From: Oceanobacter mangrovi
GTDB lineage: Bacteria > Pseudomonadota > Gammaproteobacteria > Pseudomonadales > Oceanobacteraceae
Assembly (NCBI RefSeq): GCF_019740315.1
Contig: NZ_JAHXZR010000013.1
Coordinates: 62,001 to 126,000, forward strand
Length of the DNA stretch: 64,000 bases
Reading direction: 5' to 3'
This document shows positions 45,084 through 53,318 of this stretch, in pieces. Positions within the stretch are counted from its first letter, which is position 1. Every line of letters begins with the position of its first letter. Made by a program: the position numbers and the translations under genes. Under the pieces are notes generated by a model. That model saw only the letters and a program-made list of their open reading frames with translations. It made no database searches and was not told the origin of the DNA.

Positions 45084-45935
45084 TCAGAACAGGGCTGAGG
45101 TGATGTTGTATTTTTTCGAGAAATAATCCAGCGCCGCACGGTCGTCTTCGACCTTGTGACCAGTGAAGATTTCAAAGGCATCAACGCCCTGGTAGAAGAA
45201 CAAATCATAGCCGGACACGATCTGTACATCCTTGCTGTGACATTCAACCAGGAATTCCGTGTCCATCGGCGTGTATACCGCATCAAACGCCCAGCGCTGA
45301 CCACCAATACAGTCGGCTTTCAGCGGAATGCCCGGGGTTTTGTTATGACCAACCGGGGTACAGTTGATCAGGCCGTCAACGCCACGGGAAGCCTCTTCCA
45401 TCTCTGCGAACGGCACCACTTTGGCGTTATAGCCAGCAGCCACCAGCGTGCTCACCAGCGACTCGGCACTGGCCGGGTTGAGGTCACACACCAGCAATTC
45501 GGTGGCACCCAGATCAAACAGGCCAAAGGCAACCGCACGACCAACACCACCAGCACCGATCATCAGTACCTTGCCAGCAGCGGCATTACCAAAACGGCTC
45601 TGGTAACCGCGCACAAAACCGGTGTAATCGGTATTGAAAGCCTGTACACCATTCTGCATACGCAGGGTATTGGTTGCGCCCATCTTGCGAACCGAGTCAT
45701 TCAGCTCGTCGGCATAACCAACGGCCAGGGTCTTAAACGGAAAGGTCACGTTGGTACCGGCATAACCTTCGTCACGCAGGCGCTGCAACATGGCCGCAAA
45801 AGCTTCCGCCGAGTCATTTTCCGGCTCGCACAGCTGGTAGTTCACCGGGATGCCAAACATCTCACCCAGAGTCATATGCAGGGACGGTGCCCGCGATTGC
45901 GAAATTGAAATGCCGATCAGACCGAGTTTGACCAT
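45084..45935 (-). CDS. Quinate/shikimate dehydrogenase, NAD-type (AroE family)
   Basis: 283 residues. Substrate motifs: GISISQSRAPSLH in place of the classical SKSP loop, and the catalytic Lys in GTNVTFPFKT. The nucleotide domain has GAGGVGRAVAFGLFDLGATELLVCDLNPASAESL; the Asp after strand two (CDLN), where biosynthetic AroE has an NRT motif for NADP, points to NAD and an oxidative, catabolic direction. It would turn shikimate into 3-dehydroshikimate, or quinate into 3-dehydroquinate. GGAGAATAATCAC precedes the ATG. It is divergent from the TRAP transporter genes with a shared regulatory region. Confidence 0.88.
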   Translation of the reverse strand: MVKLGLIGISISQSRAPSLHMTLGEMFGIPVNYQLCEPENDSAEAFAAMLQRLRDEGYAGTNVTFPFKTLAVGYADELNDSVRKMGATNTLRMQNGVQAFNTDYTGFVRGYQSRFGNAAAGKVLMIGAGGVGRAVAFGLFDLGATELLVCDLNPASAESLVSTLVAAGYNAKVVPFAEMEEASRGVDGLINCTPVGHNKTPGIPLKADCIGGQRWAFDAVYTPMDTEFLVECHSKDVQIVSGYDLFFYQGVDAFEIFTGHKVEDDRAALDYFSKKYNITSALF

Positions 45936-46195
45936 GTGATTATTCTCCAGAACTTCCAGCGCGGCTTACAGGGCGGTTTGTAAAGAAACCCGCCGAGGCA
46001 CGAAAACCGCACGACGATACACCAGCGCCGAACGCTGCTGGATGAATTTTGCAGTGGTGATCCATTCCAAAACCGCAAGCAAGACCACCATTCCTGGTGG
46101 CCCTGACGCCAGCTATATAGCTCGGCATTGATCGACCACAGAAATATCTGACACACCGTCATGCATGCCAAATCGGCATACATCTTCAACAAACT

Positions 46196-46261
46196 CTCAC
46201 TTTTAAAATCATCCTTGCTAATTCAGAGTGTCCCTCGCTTTTAAAAATACCCTATATTTTT
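46196..46261. promoter_or_regulatory. Regulatory region between the dehydrogenase and TRAP genes
   Basis: AAAAATACCCTATATTTTT at 46243-46261 matches the elements upstream of pcaQ and the porin gene. Two copies of CTCrCTTTTAAAA (46196-46208 and 46234-46246) form a 38-base direct repeat, the second overlapping the element. It lies about 157 bases before the TRAP start. The remaining part of the 480-base gap (45936-46417) shows no supported gene. Confidence 0.62.
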
Positions 46262-46417
46262 ACCTGCCCTTTGCAGGAACTCAGGGTTAAACTGGCCGAC
46301 GGCCCACTTGAGCAGCCGCCGGTCTGATAAATTCGCACAAGCAATACGCGAACTGCCGATTGCAGCTGAATAACAATAACCAGGGTGTCCAGACAGACCC
46401 CGATCGGAGAAGTGACT

Positions 46418-47428
46418 ATGAAATCCATGACCAAAGCCCTGCTCGCTGGCGTAATCGCTGCCGCAGCATCTATCCCGGCCTATGCAGCCACTACCCTGAC
46501 TCTGGCACACGTTGACCCGGTTGACTGGCACACCTCCAAAAAAGGTGCCGCCGCCAAGGTTTTCAAAGAACTGGTTGAAGCTGAATCTGCTGGTCGCCTG
46601 AAAGTGAACGTCTACCCATCTGGCCAGCTGGGCGGTGAAACTGACGCTATCCAGTCTGCCCAGGACGGTACCCTGACCATGACCATGGTTTCCGGTGCCT
46701 ATGCCCGTGTTTGTCCTGAAGCCGGTGTGCTGGAAATTCCATACCTGTTCCCATCCGCACCGGTTGCCTGGTCCGTACTGGACGGCGACTTTGGTAAAGC
46801 GCTGGGTGAACAGTGTCTGAAAACCACTGGTCTGCGTACCCTGGCGTACGGTGAAACCGGTTTCCGTAACTTCACCAACTCCAAACGTGCGGTTGCTGAA
46901 CCAAAAGATCTGGATGGCCTGAAAATCCGTGTGATGACCAACCCGCTGTACGTTGAGATGGTCAAGTCCATGGGCGGTGAACCAACACCAATCGCCTGGC
47001 CAGAAGTACCAGCAGCACTGACTACCGGTGTTGTTGACGGTCAGGAAAACCCGGTTTCCGTTATTTACGCCAACAAGTTTTATGAAATGCAGAAGTACCT
47101 GACCCTGGATGGTCACGTGTACGGTGCCGACTTCTTCCTGATCAACGACGAGATCTACAGCGATCTGCCCGCCGAAGACCAGGCGATTATCGCCCGTGCC
47201 GCCAAGGTCGCTGCACTGACTGGCCGTGCCATTCAGCAAATCAACTCTGCTGAAGGTCTGACTGCTCTGGCAGCCAAAGGCATGACCATCACAACTCCAA
47301 CTGCAGCCCAGTTGGATATGTTCCGCGCTGCAGCTCAGCCTGCGGTTGTTGAATGGCTGTCCAAGCAGATTGATCCAAGCTGGATCGAACGTGCCCAAAA
47401 TGCCGTTGATGCTGCTGCCAGCAAGTAA
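46418..47428 (+). CDS. TRAP transporter substrate-binding protein (DctP family)
   Basis: 336 residues. A Sec signal peptide (KALLAGVIAAAASIPAYA, cleaved near residue 25) is followed by TLTLAHVDPVDWHTSKKGAA. GETGFRNFTNSKRAVAEPKDLDGLKIRVM is the DctP signature, including the Arg that binds the substrate carboxylate, and VDGQENPVSVIYANKFYEMQKYLTLDGH closes the pattern. It captures an organic acid in the periplasm; with quiC and a quinate/shikimate dehydrogenase beside it, shikimate, quinate or dehydroshikimate is likely. The ATG at 46418 has CGGAGAAG upstream. Confidence 0.92.
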   Translation: MKSMTKALLAGVIAAAASIPAYAATTLTLAHVDPVDWHTSKKGAAAKVFKELVEAESAGRLKVNVYPSGQLGGETDAIQSAQDGTLTMTMVSGAYARVCPEAGVLEIPYLFPSAPVAWSVLDGDFGKALGEQCLKTTGLRTLAYGETGFRNFTNSKRAVAEPKDLDGLKIRVMTNPLYVEMVKSMGGEPTPIAWPEVPAALTTGVVDGQENPVSVIYANKFYEMQKYLTLDGHVYGADFFLINDEIYSDLPAEDQAIIARAAKVAALTGRAIQQINSAEGLTALAAKGMTITTPTAAQLDMFRAAAQPAVVEWLSKQIDPSWIERAQNAVDAAASK

Positions 47429-47445
47429 TATCCACCCCTGAAAAG

Positions 47446-47475
47446 AATGCACCGTACCGCGGTGCATTTTTTTTA
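47446..47475 (+). terminator. Intra-operon terminator after the TRAP binding-protein gene
   Basis: AATGCACC, a 7-base loop, GGTGCATT and a run of T. It lies 17 bases after the binding-protein stop and 20 bases before the next gene, so it would reduce transcription into the membrane genes and favour the binding protein. Confidence 0.82.
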
Positions 47476-47494
47476 CTCAGTCCGGTACCCACCC

Positions 47495-47962
47495 ATGTTT
47501 TCCATCTACACCCGATTGCTGTCGTTTATGACAGGTCTGTCGCTGTTCGCTGTATTTGCGGTTGTGCTGGTTGCCAGCTTGTCTCGCTACCTGTTCAACA
47601 TGCCGATTCAGTGGAGTGAGGAAGTTGCCAAGTACGCCATGATTTATGGCGCCATGTTTGGCATGACGCTGTGTTATCTGAATAACAGCCATATTCGCTT
47701 CACACTGCTGGAAAGCCTGACTCCCAAGGTTCATCACCGCTGGATCTATCTGACTCACGATGGCATTGCGCTGGTCAGCGGGGCGATCCTGAGCTGGTCT
47801 GGCTATCTGTTCATGATGAAACGTGGCGCGCTGATTGCCACCGGCACCGGACTGCCAATGTATTACTTCCAGAGCGCCATGGTTGTGGGTGGAGCCACCC
47901 TGACACTGGCCGCGCTGATCAAGATCGTTCGTCACTTCACCCACCCGGAACAAGGGGAATAA
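47495..47962 (+). CDS. TRAP transporter small permease (DctQ)
   Basis: 155 residues, four membrane helices. VASLSRYLFNMPIQWSEEVAKYAMIYGAMFG is the DctQ signature; the ending MYYFQSAMVVGGATLTL is typical. It partners DctM in sodium-driven uptake. The ATG at 47495 is chosen because the longer frame from 47447 would run through the terminator hairpin. The ribosome site is weak, matching low production compared with the binding protein. Confidence 0.9.
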   Translation: MFSIYTRLLSFMTGLSLFAVFAVVLVASLSRYLFNMPIQWSEEVAKYAMIYGAMFGMTLCYLNNSHIRFTLLESLTPKVHHRWIYLTHDGIALVSGAILSWSGYLFMMKRGALIATGTGLPMYYFQSAMVVGGATLTLAALIKIVRHFTHPEQGE

Positions 47963-47968
47963 TTCGCC

Positions 47969-49240
47969 ATGATCGCATTTGCTATTCTGATCGGCCTGCT
48001 GGTCATTGGTGCCCCACTGGCGTTTGCCATTCTGCTGGCAGTGGTTGGTTACGTCGGTTTTGAAACCCCGTTCAAGATTTCGCTGGTTGCCCAACGGGTA
48101 TTCTCTGGCGTTGATTCCTTCGCCATTCTGGCGATTCCGCTGTTCGTACTGGCCGGTGAGCTGATGAACGAATCCGGTATTACCGGCCGTATCATCAAGT
48201 TTGCCAACGCGCTGGTTGGCCATATGAAAGCCGGCCTGGCGCAGGTGAACATCTGGGCCTCGGTGATTTTTGCCGGACTGTCCGGTTCTGCCGTAGCGGA
48301 TACCTCGGCACTGGGCCGGGTGTTTATTCCGACCATGGAAAAAGAAGGCTACCCGCGTGATTTCGCGGCGGCGCTGACTGCTGCATCCTCCGTGATCGGC
48401 CCGATGATCCCACCGTCAATTCCGGTCATCATCTATGCCCTGATCACTACGGGCGTTTCCGTACCGGGTTTGTTCCTGGCGGGTGTTGCGCCTGGCATCC
48501 TGCTGGCCATTGGCCTGTCGATCTATGTCCGCATGACCGCTGCACACTATGCCGAACAGCATCCAAAGTTGAGCATGAAGGAACGTGTCAAGGCGTTCAG
48601 TGAAGCCTGGGTACCACTGCTGATGCCAGTATTTATTGTTGGCTCAATCCTGACCGGTATCGTGACGCCGACTGAAGCGGCCGCACTGGCGGCAGGTTAT
48701 GCACTGGTTGCCGGTATGTTTGTCCTGAAGAGCCTCAAGTTCAGCATGTTGCCAGGCATCTTCAGCCGCGCCATGCGTGATTCTTCTGTGATCCTGCTGA
48801 TTATCGCGGTCGTTGCTGCGGCTAACTGGCTGCTGACCTTCTCGCAGATTCCACAGACCATCAGTGAAAGCGTGCTGTCTTCAATCACCTCTCCATGGGT
48901 GTTCCTGCTGATGGTGAACGGTATCCTGCTGATCGTGGGCCTGTTCCTGGAAGGTATTGCGGCGATGCTGATCCTGCTGCCGATCCTGCACCCGATTGCC
49001 ATGACGCTGGGTATTGATCCGACCCACTTTGGTATTGTGGTGATCTTCAACCTGATGATTGGCCTGATCACGCCACCGATGGGCATCTGTCTGTTCGTCT
49101 CCAACTCGGTTGCCAATGTTGGCATGGGCGCGATTTCCCGTCGCATTATGCCGATGTTCCTGGTTGAGCTGGCGGTACTGGCGATTATCACCTTTATCCC
49201 GCAAACCGTGACCTTCCTGCCGAAGATGTTCGGTTACTAA
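47969..49240 (+). CDS. TRAP transporter large permease (DctM)
   Basis: 423 residues, about 12 membrane helices. Motifs: AILAIPLFVLAGELMNESGIT, SGSAVADTSALGRVFIPTM, SVIGPMIPPSIPVIIYAL, VTPTEAAALAAGYAL and GLITPPMGICLFV. DctM forms the sodium-coupled transport path. The gene begins six bases after dctQ and ends in a bidirectional terminator. Confidence 0.95.
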   Translation: MIAFAILIGLLVIGAPLAFAILLAVVGYVGFETPFKISLVAQRVFSGVDSFAILAIPLFVLAGELMNESGITGRIIKFANALVGHMKAGLAQVNIWASVIFAGLSGSAVADTSALGRVFIPTMEKEGYPRDFAAALTAASSVIGPMIPPSIPVIIYALITTGVSVPGLFLAGVAPGILLAIGLSIYVRMTAAHYAEQHPKLSMKERVKAFSEAWVPLLMPVFIVGSILTGIVTPTEAAALAAGYALVAGMFVLKSLKFSMLPGIFSRAMRDSSVILLIIAVVAAANWLLTFSQIPQTISESVLSSITSPWVFLLMVNGILLIVGLFLEGIAAMLILLPILHPIAMTLGIDPTHFGIVVIFNLMIGLITPPMGICLFVSNSVANVGMGAISRRIMPMFLVELAVLAIITFIPQTVTFLPKMFGY

Positions 49241-49290
49241 GGCCCGCTGAGACTCTGTTTCGCCGCTCTGGGCGGTGAAACAAGCCCCAT

Positions 49291-49318
49291 AAAAAAACCG
49301 CCAGCAGGCGGTTTTTTT
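49291..49318. terminator. Bidirectional terminator between TRAP and the QuiC-like split genes
   Basis: AAAAAAACCGCC, loop AGCA, GGCGGTTTTTTT; symmetrical, with A- and T-runs on both sides. Confidence 0.92.
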
Positions 49319-49351
49319 ATGGGCGGGATTTGATAACTGAGCGCTGCAGAC

Positions 49352-50185
49352 TCAAACACTCAACTGCCGCACGACCCACTCACGGGCATCGGCAGCCAGC
49401 CCCATGGTCTGGGCCAGCCCCTTGTGCCGATAGGATTCGTCATTAACGCTGAGCACCACATCCCCCCGGTAACCGGCATCACGACATTGATGCAGCAACC
49501 CAGCCAGATCACTGGTGAGGTTACCTGCGCCCGGCAGGAAACGCTGATGACCATCGACTTCGATCTTGTCTTCCAGAATGTGCAGCGAGCTCATCTTGAA
49601 GTCGGATACCCGCAGCAGAAAGACTTTTTCCGCAGGCAGCTGCTGAAAGACCTTGCTGATGTCCAGCTCGGTGAGATCCTGAAAGCTGTCCACCACCAGC
49701 CCGAGGTTGGCATTGCCCGCCTGTTCAATCAGCTTCCAGGCAGACGCCAGATCGTAGGCATGATCGGACCAGGGTAACGGCCGGTAGCCAATCCGGATAC
49801 CGCGTTTCATCGCCAGCGTGGCCAGCGCCTGCAACTGGATCACCAGGTCGGCCACATGGCTGGTTTTGTTAAACGCAGACGGGTTAACGATCAGCAGCTT
49901 GCAACCCAGCTCTGCCATCATGTCGAGGTTGGTTTTCGCCAGCTCCATGCGATAACCCAGTACATGACCAATATGGCCAGTAAAGTCGCGTAACTCCTTA
50001 TAGGCCGACACCCGCAGGCCACTGCGTTTGATCAGCTCAACGCCATCACGGATGCTGGTACTGGATTTGGCCAGATCATGGGCATCCAGTTCGATACCAT
50101 CAAATCCGGCGGCCTTGATAGCCAGCAAACGATCGGCGAACTGGCCCGGCAAACCGCCAAGGCCCAGTACCACAGCATTACTCAC
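49352..50185 (-). CDS. TIM-barrel protein like the QuiC dehydratase domain, metal ligands lost
   Basis: 277 residues. It aligns along its length with residues 1-270 of QuiC in this window: AGFDGIELDAHD, ELGCKLLIVNPSAF, ANLGLVVDSF, EKVFLLRVSDF and FLPGAGN. Of the four metal ligands in QuiC only the Asp remains: Glu becomes Arg (GYRPLPW), Gln becomes Arg (LLRVSD), and the last Glu is replaced in the strand VVLSVNDES. The His after the Asp is Gln. It therefore cannot be a normal dehydratase. The GTG start at 50183-50185 overlaps the stop of the preceding VOC gene by four bases, so the two are coupled. It may be a binding or regulatory protein, or may have a new activity. Confidence 0.78.
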   Translation of the reverse strand: MSNAVVLGLGGLPGQFADRLLAIKAAGFDGIELDAHDLAKSSTSIRDGVELIKRSGLRVSAYKELRDFTGHIGHVLGYRMELAKTNLDMMAELGCKLLIVNPSAFNKTSHVADLVIQLQALATLAMKRGIRIGYRPLPWSDHAYDLASAWKLIEQAGNANLGLVVDSFQDLTELDISKVFQQLPAEKVFLLRVSDFKMSSLHILEDKIEVDGHQRFLPGAGNLTSDLAGLLHQCRDAGYRGDVVLSVNDESYRHKGLAQTMGLAADAREWVVRQLSV

Positions 50186-50958
50186 TTGTCGGACTCCCAA
50201 TAGAAGCTCAACGAGCTGTACTGGCTGTCGAGTAACAAACGGCCGCTGGCATCGACTTGCACCCCAGCCGGAACCTCGGCACCAGCGAAAGTAATACCGC
50301 AGAAATGTTCAGCACCAACGTTGTCGTCAGCCGCCAGGGTGTCAGCCGCAATCGCCAGTTTGCAGTGGCCTTCTTCAGACACCAGCGAACCATCGTCCTG
50401 CAATTCAAAACCAAACAGCTGCACAAAGAAGTCGCGCCATTCCTGCTGACGACCGTCGACCACTTTCATGGTCAGCTGTGAGACCGAACCCAGATAGCTG
50501 GCAGGCAAGGCATGCTGCGGCAACGGCTGAAAATCGACGTCGTAAATGGTTGGCCGGTTAGGCTTGCGGTCAATCAGGAACAGTTGGGAACCACCAATGC
50601 CTTCGATCGCCGGAATGTTCAGCTCCATCGCTCCAGCGCTGGTTTCAGACGGCCAGGCACCTTTCGCCTGCAGGGTCTGGAACGCGGTCTGGGCATCGTC
50701 CACCAGCACCCCAAGGGCACAGACGGTGACGCCATACTGACGCGCCAGATCTTTTGGCGTACCAGACGGTGATTCATTCACAATCAGGTTGATATCCCCC
50801 TGACGGTACAACATCACGGGTTTGTGACGGTGGCGGGCAATGGCTGCAAATCCCAGCCGGACAAGTTCCTGCTCCAGCGCCGCAGTATCAGGCGCAGACA
50901 ATTCGATATACTCGAGTCCAAGGGCACGGACAGCGGTGGGGTACAGTTCATCAGTCAC
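50182..50958 (-). CDS. VOC/HPPD-like protein matching the C-terminal half of QuiC
   Basis: 258 residues. It aligns with the VOC half of QuiC: LEYIELSAPDTAALEQELVRLGF, YRQGDINLIVNE, GVTVCALGV, GAMELNIPAIEGIGGSQLFLIDRKP. Where HPPD-type metal ligands are expected, SVSQLTM has Gln in place of His and the end SLSFYWESDK lacks the FFE Glu. With the next gene it recreates QuiC as two proteins in reversed order, both without a metal site. No signal peptide. The start ATG at 50956-50958 is preceded by GGAGAAGTTGATC. Confidence 0.75.
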   Translation of the reverse strand: MTDELYPTAVRALGLEYIELSAPDTAALEQELVRLGFAAIARHRHKPVMLYRQGDINLIVNESPSGTPKDLARQYGVTVCALGVLVDDAQTAFQTLQAKGAWPSETSAGAMELNIPAIEGIGGSQLFLIDRKPNRPTIYDVDFQPLPQHALPASYLGSVSQLTMKVVDGRQQEWRDFFVQLFGFELQDDGSLVSEEGHCKLAIAADTLAADDNVGAEHFCGITFAGAEVPAGVQVDASGRLLLDSQYSSLSFYWESDK

Positions 50959-51182
50959 TGATCAACTTCTCCAAGATAAGAAATCAGCTTTCAGTGTAAT
51001 CCAATCGGCAGATTCCGCCCAGCGACGTAATCGAGCTTCCCGGGGATATTTTCAAAGCGCCACCGTGATTTTGACAAATATCCCTAACACATTGAATAAC
51101 AATAAGTTTTTTTGAATTCGTATGAATTTCCGGGTTTTTTGATTATGTTTTTCGATATAAAACCACAGATTACAACCGCTTA

Positions 51183-52109
51183 TTATTGATCCAGCCGCTC
51201 TACCGCATAAGGCCCCTGCTGGAGGTTGCGAATCAGGTAATCAACACAGGTTTTCATCCGTACGGAATTCGATGAGCGCATTGGCGTGACTGCCCAGATA
51301 TCTGCCTGCTGACGATATTCCGGCAATACCCGCACCATTTTGCCCTGTCGAATCAGCTCCACTACGTCCCATTCCGCCAACAGAATGATGCCATGCCCCG
51401 CCACCGCCCAGTTTTTGACTATGTCACTGTGGTGCGAACGGGTGCTGCGGCTGTCGACCCGCACGGTCTCGGTACCATTCGGCCCCTGCAAACGCCAGGA
51501 ACCATGGCCAATATCACCATGTTTGTAGAGCAGACAATCGTGCTGGGTCAGTTCCCAGATGGATTTGGGCTCGCCGCGCCGCTGCAGGTATTCCGGTGCT
51601 GCAACCAGTACCCGGCTGGATTCCTGTACCAGCTGGGAAACCACATGAGGCTCTCCCACTGTGCCGTTACGAATATCGATATCAATGCCTTCTTCGAGCA
51701 GGTCCACCCGGTGGTCAACCAGTTCCAGCCAGACATCAAGGCTGGGATATTCCCGCACCAGTTCAGACAGAATCGGCGCTACGTGCTCACGTCCCAACCT
51801 CAGACTGGTGGCAATTCGCAATGACCCGGTCGGCAACTCCTGGCTGCTGGTCACTTCCTTTTCCAGCGCATCAGCCGACTCCAGAATTTTTTCTGCCCAG
51901 CTGTGCGCAACACTGCCCTCACGGGTGATCTGGATGGTGCGGGTGGTGCGATTGAACAGCCGGGTACTCAGCTTCAGCTCCAGATCTGAGATGCGTTTGC
52001 TGATGTAGGCGGCGGAATAGCCCAGTTCCGTCGCGGCCCGCGAAAAACTGCCATTACGAACCACACAGCAGAACACTGTGAGATCCATCAAATCCCATCG
52101 ATTCTTCAT
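51183..52109 (-). CDS. LysR-type transcriptional regulator
   Basis: 308 residues. The HTH reads LMDLTVFCCVVRNGSFSRAATELGYSAAYISKRISDLE; the effector domain begins GSLRIATSLRLGREHVAPILSELV and has a DIDIRNGTVGEPHVVSQL segment, as in the DmlR/TtdR branch of LysR regulators. It is divergent from the Gfo/Idh-like gene and upstream of the VOC/TIM-barrel pair, so it most likely controls this second module, including the Tct transporter. The effector is unknown. Confidence 0.9.
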   Translation of the reverse strand: MKNRWDLMDLTVFCCVVRNGSFSRAATELGYSAAYISKRISDLELKLSTRLFNRTTRTIQITREGSVAHSWAEKILESADALEKEVTSSQELPTGSLRIATSLRLGREHVAPILSELVREYPSLDVWLELVDHRVDLLEEGIDIDIRNGTVGEPHVVSQLVQESSRVLVAAPEYLQRRGEPKSIWELTQHDCLLYKHGDIGHGSWRLQGPNGTETVRVDSRSTRSHHSDIVKNWAVAGHGIILLAEWDVVELIRQGKMVRVLPEYRQQADIWAVTPMRSSNSVRMKTCVDYLIRNLQQGPYAVERLDQ

Positions 52110-52205
52110 TATTAGTTACAAATAATTCAAATGTTTCGCTAATTATTATTCATTTAATCATGAGATAGCATCCTTCCCCAGTCTTCCTGCACTCAAAATA
52201 TAACT

Positions 52206-53291
52206 ATGACAGGTATGAACAAATTCCGAATTGCCGTGGTCGGTAATAGCCCAAGCGCCCATCAGTACATTGAGCGCATCATTCGCCATCCTCATTGTGA
52301 ACTGGCGGCCATCGTTGAGCCATCAAAGCCCGCGCTGGTATTGGCCTGTCATCTGCAGGTTGCCTGGTTCCCGAGCCTCAATGAATTGTTGAACAGCGAT
52401 AAGCCCGATGCGGTGATTGTCTGTTCCGCCACGGAACAGCATCTGCAACAGGCGATTTTCTGTATCGTTGCGCGGGTCCCGGTGATGCTCTCGGCCCCGC
52501 TGGTCAGTTCACTCGATGCCGCCCGCGAATTACAACATGCGTTAGATTGCCTGCCATCCATTTGCCTGATGGCCAAGCCACTGCAATACAACGACCGACT
52601 GCAAGCATTCCGGCAACAACTCGCCGATCCAACAGCCGGCCAGCTTATGTCAATTGAAGGCATACTGAATATTCGTCGCCAACCACTGCCGTTTTGGGCC
52701 GCTAAACACAACCCAAACACCTGGCTGACTGATGATGAGTCCTTGATCAGCCTGCTGCCGCAGCTCTGGATACTGCAAGCTGTCGCCGGAGACATCCATA
52801 AAATTGCAGCGGTTCCTGACGGTGTACGGCCAGCCAATGGGCCATACAGCCCAACCATTGAGCTCGAATTTGCCAACGGTATACAGGGGCGATTCCGCCT
52901 CAACAGCAGCGCCCTGATCAGTAACCTGACCGGCACCCCGGCCAGCGATCCGGACGATGATGGTCTGACTGAATTCGCCGATTTCAGCTTCCACACCAAC
53001 ACCGGCACGCTGCAGCTGCACACAAACGGAACAGCCTTCAGGTGTCACTTGCCGATCGGGCAACCCAATATCCACGCCAACAACCGTCCATCCGGCACGG
53101 ACTGCCTGAGTGCGCAACTTGAGCATTTTTATCTGCTGCTGTGCCGGCGCCAGCCAGAGTCTCGTTCGGTGGCAGAATTTATTCAGCAGCTGGAATTGGC
53201 GAAACAGATTTTTCAGGCCATGGCGGGCAAATATCCAGCCCTGCATTTGCCTGTTACTCACGATCTGCCAGTCTTAACTGATACTCTTTAA
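52206..53291 (+). CDS. Gfo/Idh/MocA-like protein lacking dehydrogenase motifs
   Basis: 361 residues with the fold pattern of Gfo/Idh/MocA oxidoreductases: an N-terminal Rossmann half (RIAVVGNSPSAHQYIERI, DAVIVCSATEQHLQQAIF) and a C-terminal alpha/beta half. The functional motifs are altered. The glycine loop GxGxxG reads GNSPSA, the EKP motif with the catalytic Lys reads SAP (VMLSAPLVSS), and the DxGxHxxD segment reads SLLPQLWI. It may have no redox activity. It lies 27 bases before the TctC gene and is likely co-transcribed with the transporter. A role as a sensor, carrier or scaffold is possible. Confidence 0.75.
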   Translation: MTGMNKFRIAVVGNSPSAHQYIERIIRHPHCELAAIVEPSKPALVLACHLQVAWFPSLNELLNSDKPDAVIVCSATEQHLQQAIFCIVARVPVMLSAPLVSSLDAARELQHALDCLPSICLMAKPLQYNDRLQAFRQQLADPTAGQLMSIEGILNIRRQPLPFWAAKHNPNTWLTDDESLISLLPQLWILQAVAGDIHKIAAVPDGVRPANGPYSPTIELEFANGIQGRFRLNSSALISNLTGTPASDPDDDGLTEFADFSFHTNTGTLQLHTNGTAFRCHLPIGQPNIHANNRPSGTDCLSAQLEHFYLLLCRRQPESRSVAEFIQQLELAKQIFQAMAGKYPALHLPVTHDLPVLTDTL

Positions 53292-53318
53292 CAACGACAA
53301 GAATAATCGGAGCACAAC

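Noticed and set aside
45917-46192. 91-residue minus-strand ORF before the dehydrogenase
   Set aside because: No ribosome site or similarity; it lies in the regulatory region shared with the TRAP genes.
47477-49204. Long minus-strand ORFs opposite the TRAP permeases
   Set aside because: The plus strand carries complete DctQ and DctM; the antisense ORFs are rich in His, Gln and Asn with no motif.
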